From assembly GCA_903928115.1 (NCBI GenBank), contig CAIYPP010000132.1:20969-84968 (forward strand): 64,000 nt of DNA. Reading direction: 5' to 3'. Below are positions 60,296 to 64,000 of the stretch, in pieces; the first letter of the stretch is position 1, and each line of letters starts with the position of its first letter. A program made the position numbers and the translations under genes. This DNA comes from an uncultured Planctomycetota bacterium (GTDB lineage: Bacteria; Planctomycetota; UBA1135; GCA-002686595). Under the pieces are notes generated by a model. The model was given only the letters and a program-made list of their open reading frames with translations, did no database searches and was not told the origin of the DNA.

Positions 60296-61768
60296 CTAGC
60301 GCTTCGAGCGCCGCGTCACGCGCCGGTACGCCTTCAGGTACTCCTGCGCCGTCGCGTTCCACGAGAAGTCCTGCCGCATGCAGCGCCCGGTGACTTGCTT
60401 CCACGTCTCTTGGCTCTTGTAGAGCTTGCGCGCGGCCTCGATGCCGTCGAGCAGGCTCTCGCCCGTGTACGAAGGGAAGTGGAAGCCCGTGCCCGAGCGC
60501 GCGTTCTTCTGGCAGTCGACGACGTAGTCCTCGAGCCCGCCGCTGCCGTACACGATCGGCACCGCGCCGTAGCGCATCCCGATCGCGCACAGCGCATTTC
60601 CAGGGTTGTAGTGCGCCGGGAGGATCAGCATGTCGGCCGCCGCGAGAATCTGGTGCGCGATGGCGGCCTGGTAGCCTTCGAGCACGCGACAGCGCCCGAA
60701 GAACGTGGTCTGGATCGTCTTCAGGCGGTCGTGGATATCGGGGCGGCCCGTGCCCATGAGCACGCACTCGACGCCGCGCTCCAAGGCCGTCGTCAGGATC
60801 TCCGCGAGGATCTCCGTCCCGCTGTCGGCGTCGAAGCGGCCGAGCATCGCCGCGAGCGGCGTGCGCGCGCCCGGCTCGAGCTTCAAGAGTCCCTGCAAGG
60901 TCGTCTTGCACTTGGCCTTGCCCGAGAGCGTCTTATCCTTGACCGAGAAGTTCTTCGGCAGCGCCGGGTCCGTCTCGGGATCCCACGCGCTGTAGTCGAT
61001 GCCGTTGTTGATGCCGACGAGCTCCTTCGAGCGCCGCCGGAAGGCTTCCTCGAGTCCGTAGCCGCGATCCTGCTGCTGGATGCGCTCGGCGTGGCCGGGC
61101 GAGTGCGTGCCGATGATCGTCGCGAACTCGGTGCCCGCCTTGAGGAAGTTGACCTTGCCCGCGACCTCGAGGCCCCCGACCGACTGGAACACGCGGTAGG
61201 GGAGGCCCAAGCGCGGGAGGATCTCGCGCTCGAAGGTGCCCTGCATCGCGATGTTGTGGATCTGGAAGTAGGTGCCCGCCTTCGCCGCCGGGTGGTCCGG
61301 GCGCTTTTCGACGAACTCGAGCTGCTGGACGAGCGGCAGGATGCCCGTCGCCCAGTCGAAGCAGTGGATCACCTCGGGCTCGAAGCCTGTGGTGGTGAAG
61401 CTCTCGAGCACCGCGCGCGCGAAGACCGTGTAGCGGCGCCAGTTGTCCGGGTAGGGGCCGTCGTCACCGCCGTACGGGTTGCGCCCCTCGAAGAGCTGCG
61501 GGTGCCCGAGCAGGTAGACCGTGACCTTGCCGAGCTTCCCCTTGTGCAGGCGGAAGCTCGTGCGTCCATCGATGTCCTGCGCGTTGACGAGGCCTACTGG
61601 CCCGAACTCGGTGAGCTTTTCGATGCTGACGAGCTGGGTCCACGGGAGGAACACCGCGACCTCGCAGCCCGCCTCGGCCATGGCGCGCGGGAGGGCCGCC
61701 GCGACTTCCGCCAGCGGCGTGCGCCGCACGAGCGGGTCGAGCTCCGGCGTGACGAAAGCGACCTTCAC
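60296..61768 (-). CDS. glgA: Glycogen/starch synthase homologue (GT5) with altered active site
   Basis: 490 residues, GTG start, GT-B fold. It matches ADP-glucose glycogen synthase along its length: MKVAFVTPELDP, DWATGILPLV, FQIHNIAMQGTF (His171), GINNGIDYSAWDPETDPALP, KAKCKTTLQGLLKL and IGMRYGAVPIVYGSGGLEDYV. Several catalytic elements differ from the family. The KTGGL nucleotide-loop motif is RRTPL (15-19). Downstream of the conserved Arg311, the expected Lys is Ser316. The Glu of the RFEP motif is Asn388 in HYNPGN. It may be inactive or use another substrate. It opens a long minus-strand operon with the TPR and ROK genes. Confidence 0.85.
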   Translation of the reverse strand: MKVAFVTPELDPLVRRTPLAEVAAALPRAMAEAGCEVAVFLPWTQLVSIEKLTEFGPVGLVNAQDIDGRTSFRLHKGKLGKVTVYLLGHPQLFEGRNPYGGDDGPYPDNWRRYTVFARAVLESFTTTGFEPEVIHCFDWATGILPLVQQLEFVEKRPDHPAAKAGTYFQIHNIAMQGTFEREILPRLGLPYRVFQSVGGLEVAGKVNFLKAGTEFATIIGTHSPGHAERIQQQDRGYGLEEAFRRRSKELVGINNGIDYSAWDPETDPALPKNFSVKDKTLSGKAKCKTTLQGLLKLEPGARTPLAAMLGRFDADSGTEILAEILTTALERGVECVLMGTGRPDIHDRLKTIQTTFFGRCRVLEGYQAAIAHQILAAADMLILPAHYNPGNALCAIGMRYGAVPIVYGSGGLEDYVVDCQKNARSGTGFHFPSYTGESLLDGIEAARKLYKSQETWKQVTGRCMRQDFSWNATAQEYLKAYRRVTRRSKR

Positions 61769-62065
61769 CGCGACTCTCCGACTTGGCCGGATGCCGCGGC
61801 GCGGACGCGCAACGGCCTGTCGCAGCCCTGCACGGGCTTGCGGCGCGAGCGCCCTGCGCGGGCGCGAGCTGCGCTCGATCGATCCGTCATCGAGATCGGG
61901 TCATTCGATGGCTGGACTCCGCTGTGCGAGGAGAGCCCTTCGTAGGGGCGCCCGGCGGGGGAGGGGAGTCGTTGGCCTCTACCGCGAGCGGCACCCTAGG
62001 AAGAGTCGGGCCAGCACCCCAGAGCCGACCGGAATAGTTTTTGTAAGTGCCTATTAGATATGTAC
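61769..62065. other. Intergenic region upstream of glgA
   Basis: 297 bp without a gene. It is GC-rich except for an AT-rich patch at about 62033-62065 that extends over the M48 stop codon and carries the dyad at 62044-62068. No tRNA or clear RNA structure was found. It would be the leader or promoter region of glgA (minus strand). Confidence 0.6.
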
Positions 62066-62068
62066 TTA
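62044..62068. promoter_or_regulatory. AT-rich 25-bp imperfect palindrome, possible operator
   Basis: TAAGTGCCTATTAGATATGTACTTA reads almost as its own complement: TAAGT-C-TAT at the left and ATA-G-ACTTA at the right pair over 9 of 12 positions. It is striking in a very GC-rich window. It overlaps the stop codon of the M48 protease gene and lies about 280 bp upstream of glgA. It could be an operator or part of a promoter for glgA; no supporting -10/-35 pair is clear. Confidence 0.4.
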
Positions 62069-62929
62069 TGGACTGTTCGAATTCCGTGCGGAGCCCTTTC
62101 CCGACGCCTCGTAGACCGCGATGGCCTCCGGCAGGAGCCGCTCGATGGCCGCGATGCGGTTCTCGTTCGAGGGGTGCGTCGAGAGGAACTCCGGCCCGCC
62201 GTCGCCCGACAGCTCCGACATGCGCCGCCAGAAATCGACCGCCTCGCGCGGGTCGTAGCCGGCGCGCGCCATGTAGATCAGGCCGATGTGGTCGGCTTCC
62301 AGCTCGTCATCGCGTCCAAACGGCATGAGCACGAGCAACTGAACCGACAGCGCCAGCGCCTCCTTGTAGGCCGCGACCTCGTCGCTCGACGCCGCCGCGA
62401 CCTCGAGCCCCAGCTGCGCCACGAGCGTGTCGGACATGCGCGAAGTTCCGTGTCGAGCGATGGCGTGGGCGATCTCGTGCCCGAGCACGACCGCGAGCCC
62501 CGTCTCTCCCTGACAGACTGGCAGGATGCCCGTGTAGACCGCGATCTTGCCGCCCGGCATGCACCACGCATTGACCATCTCGGGATCCCGGATCACGTTC
62601 GCTTCCCACTCGAACCCCGGATCGTCGGAGACTGCCGCGATGCGGTCGACGACCTTGCGCACGAGCTCGACCTCGGGCCCGGTCCGCACCAGTTGGCCCT
62701 CCGACTCCTTGAGCACGCTGACGTACGCCTCCTTGCCGAGCGCGAGATCGTCCGCGGTGTCGAACAGGTTGAACTGACTGCGCCCCGTCACCGGCACGGT
62801 GAAGCAGCCCGTGGCGAGCAACGCGAGCGCGAGCAGCGCCGCGAGCGACTTCGCGCCGCCGAAAAGGCCCGCGAGCCACCGCCCCGCGCGATAAACTCCG
62901 CGCTCCGTCGAATCGACGATTCTTCGCAT
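62066..62929 (-). CDS. M48-family metalloprotease, lipoprotein
   Basis: 287 residues. A signal with lipobox LLATGC (Cys42) places it outside the cytoplasmic membrane. The zinc motif HEIAH is at 151-155 and the third ligand region is ELEADHIG near 213, as in M48 (HtpX/LoiP/BepA-like) proteases. [14 protein letters not shown], and [22 protein letters not shown] at the C-terminus, are typical of LoiP/YcaL. The ATG at 62929 has GAGGAG 9 nt upstream on the minus strand. The signal region is preceded by an unusually long 25-residue N-tail. The start codon overlaps that of the divergent gene. Confidence 0.9.
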   Translation of the reverse strand: MRRIVDSTERGVYRAGRWLAGLFGGAKSLAALLALALLATGCFTVPVTGRSQFNLFDTADDLALGKEAYVSVLKESEGQLVRTGPEVELVRKVVDRIAAVSDDPGFEWEANVIRDPEMVNAWCMPGGKIAVYTGILPVCQGETGLAVVLGHEIAHAIARHGTSRMSDTLVAQLGLEVAAASSDEVAAYKEALALSVQLLVLMPFGRDDELEADHIGLIYMARAGYDPREAVDFWRRMSELSGDGGPEFLSTHPSNENRIAAIERLLPEAIAVYEASGKGSARNSNSP

Positions 62930-63575
62930 GACTTCGAACTCCTCTGCGTCGCTCACAAGCCTGACCCTCGTCGGATTCGCCGACGCGCTCGCCGCGCGCA
63001 CTCCGACTCCCGGCGGGGGCAGCCTCGCCGCGTTCATGGTCGCGGGTGCTGCGGCCACGGTGAGTATGGCAGCACGCTTCACCTCGGGCGACAAGTACGC
63101 CGCCGTGGCCGAGGCCATGGCGAGCCTCGCCGCCGCGCTCGACGCCCTCCGCGCCCGCGCGCTCGCGCTCGTCGACGCCGACAGCGCCGCCTACGACCGC
63201 GTGACGGCCGCTTTCGGCCTCCCCAAGGCCACCGATGCGGAGAAGGCGGCCCGCAGCGCCGCCGTGCAGGCGGGCCTGAAGGGCGCGCTCGAGGTTCCGT
63301 TCGAGACGATGGAGGTCGCGCTCGCGGTGCTGCGCCTCGCTCGCGATGCGGCCCCCGCGGTCAACCCGAACCTCGCCAGCGACTGCGGCAGCGGCGTTCA
63401 CGCTGCGCTCGCCGGACTCGAGTCCGCGCTCGCCAACGTCCGCATCAATGCGGGCTCCATCAAGGACGCCGACTACGTCGCCGCGCGCAGCGCCGCGGCC
63501 GAGGCCATGCGCCGCGAGGCACGCGAGTGCGCCGAGGCCGCCCGCAGCGCGCTCGCACCCCACATCGGAGGCTGA
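62928..63575 (+). CDS. Formiminotransferase-cyclodeaminase-like (FTCD_C) protein
   Basis: 215 residues, a stand-alone cyclodeaminase/cyclohydrolase domain. The signature [27 protein letters not shown] is at 26-51; [17 protein letters not shown] and [29 protein letters not shown] follow. Stand-alone relatives act on 5-formimino- or 5,10-methenyl-tetrahydrofolate. ATG at 62928 is the only sensible start; it has no ribosome binding site and overlaps the start codon of the M48 gene on the other strand. It precedes gpmA by 5 bp. Confidence 0.9.
   Translation: MTSNSSASLTSLTLVGFADALAARTPTPGGGSLAAFMVAGAAATVSMAARFTSGDKYAAVAEAMASLAAALDALRARALALVDADSAAYDRVTAAFGLPKATDAEKAARSAAVQAGLKGALEVPFETMEVALAVLRLARDAAPAVNPNLASDCGSGVHAALAGLESALANVRINAGSIKDADYVAARSAAAEAMRREARECAEAARSALAPHIGG
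62939..62944 (-). promoter_or_regulatory. Shine-Dalgarno of the M48 protease gene, inside the cyclodeaminase gene
   Basis: GAGGAG on the minus strand ends 9 nt before the M48 ATG at 62929. It lies within the first codons of the divergent cyclodeaminase gene, so the protease leader must be transcribed from inside that gene. Confidence 0.6.
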
Positions 63576-63580
63576 GACCC

Positions 63581-64000
63581 ATGCACAAGCTCGTTCTGAT
63601 TCGCCATGGCGAGAGCCAGTGGAACCGCGAGAACCGCTTCACCGGTTGGAAGGACGTGCCGCTCTCCGAGAAGGGCATCGGCGAGGCGCGCGAGGCGGGC
63701 AAGCGCCTGCGCGCGGCGGGCTTCGAGTTCGACGCTGCGTACACGTCGCTCCTGCGGCGCGCGATCTCGACCCTGCAGCTCGTGCTCGACGAGACCGAGC
63801 AGCTGTGGCTGCCGGTGACGAAGGACTGGCACTTGAACGAGCGCCACTACGGCGCTTTGACCGGCCTCGACAAGGCCGAGACCGCCGCCCGCCACGGCGA
63901 GGATCAAGTGCTCATCTGGCGCCGCAGCTACGACATCCCGCCGCCGCCCTACGCCGCGGGCGACGCCGCGAATCCCTCGAACGATCGCCGCTACGCGAAG
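63581..64000 (+). CDS. gpmA: 2,3-bisphosphoglycerate-dependent phosphoglycerate mutase, 5' part
   Basis: 140 residues visible; the gene continues past the end of the window. It interconverts 2- and 3-phosphoglycerate in glycolysis. The phosphohistidine motif is [20 protein letters not shown] (His9), followed by [38 protein letters not shown] and a DIPPPP stretch. ATG at 63581, 5 nt after the cyclodeaminase stop. Confidence 0.95.
   Translation, partial: MHKLVLIRHGESQWNRENRFTGWKDVPLSEKGIGEAREAGKRLRAAGFEFDAAYTSLLRRAISTLQLVLDETEQLWLPVTKDWHLNERHYGALTGLDKAETAARHGEDQVLIWRRSYDIPPPPYAAGDAANPSNDRRYAK

Noticed and set aside
59192..61945. 917-codon plus-strand open frame
   Set aside because: It spans the antisense of the TPR gene and glgA and crosses gene boundaries, so it is a shadow frame.
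1..64000. tRNA, rRNA, CRISPR or mobile element
   Set aside because: I scanned for the T-loop GTTCGAATC type, regularly spaced repeats and transposase motifs and saw none. This is a visual check, so a single tRNA could have been missed.

Overview
The window is very GC-rich (by eye about two thirds G+C), almost fully coding, and contains no tRNA, rRNA, CRISPR, transposase or phage gene that I can see. The content points to a Planctomycetota-type bacterium. It has a planctomycete cytochrome set (PSCyt1/DUF1549/DUF1553, DUF1501, and a YHS-like cytochrome lipoprotein), an ASPIC/UnbV (CRTAC1-like) lipoprotein, a Cys-type sulfatase, a Ser/Thr kinase with a C-terminal TPR region, and secreted FG-GAP and DNRLRE proteins ending in a shared C-terminal module. 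From memory, that module is common in deep-branching, Poly30/Saltatorellus-like Planctomycetota. The lineage assignment is an inference.

Layout. 1-4.3 kb: 5' part of gcvP, a CBS-containing ClC channel, a DUF3332 lipoprotein and an aldehyde dehydrogenase, all on the minus strand. 4.4-7.6 kb: a tandem PilZ protein, a GAF sensor, a histone-deacetylase-like hydrolase and a LOG-family protein. 7.7-13.9 kb: a tight three-gene cytochrome/DUF1501 operon. 13.9-23.2 kb: a B12-type radical SAM protein, orotate phosphoribosyltransferase, a Ser/Thr kinase, a lipoprotein, acs, and a COG0523 GTPase-rpmB-rpmG unit. 23.3-29.5 kb: an unknown protein, a frameshifted membrane-anchored protein, an ADP-forming acyl-CoA synthetase and a second radical SAM protein. 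29.5-37.4 kb: a secreted region with a sulfatase, a lipoprotein, an FG-GAP protein and two tandem DNRLRE paralogues, interrupted by a PLP-dependent sulfur-amino-acid enzyme. 37.4-45.4 kb: an overlapping operon of two BamE-like lipoproteins and a zincin, then a 5'-nucleotidase, a HEAT/VWA protein and a CRTAC1-like lipoprotein. 45.4-50.1 kb: a fatty-acid-oxidation-like set, two membrane-anchored unknowns and a YbjQ protein. 50.1-61.8 kb: glcF, an SDR gene, and a long minus-strand run glgA-TPR-ROK kinase-ABC ATPase-permease-glcD-glcE. 61.8-64 kb: an AT-rich intergenic stretch, an M48 protease, a cyclodeaminase and the start of gpmA.

Most neighbouring genes on the same strand overlap by ATGA or GTGA or are separated by only a few bases, so translational coupling is probably common. 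Many starts are GTG or TTG. The most unusual items are: the shared C-terminal module on three otherwise different secreted proteins; a glycogen-synthase homologue lacking several residues normally needed for catalysis; a divergent gene pair whose start codons physically overlap; a clean one-base frameshift in a surface protein; and an AT-rich 25-bp dyad upstream of glgA.
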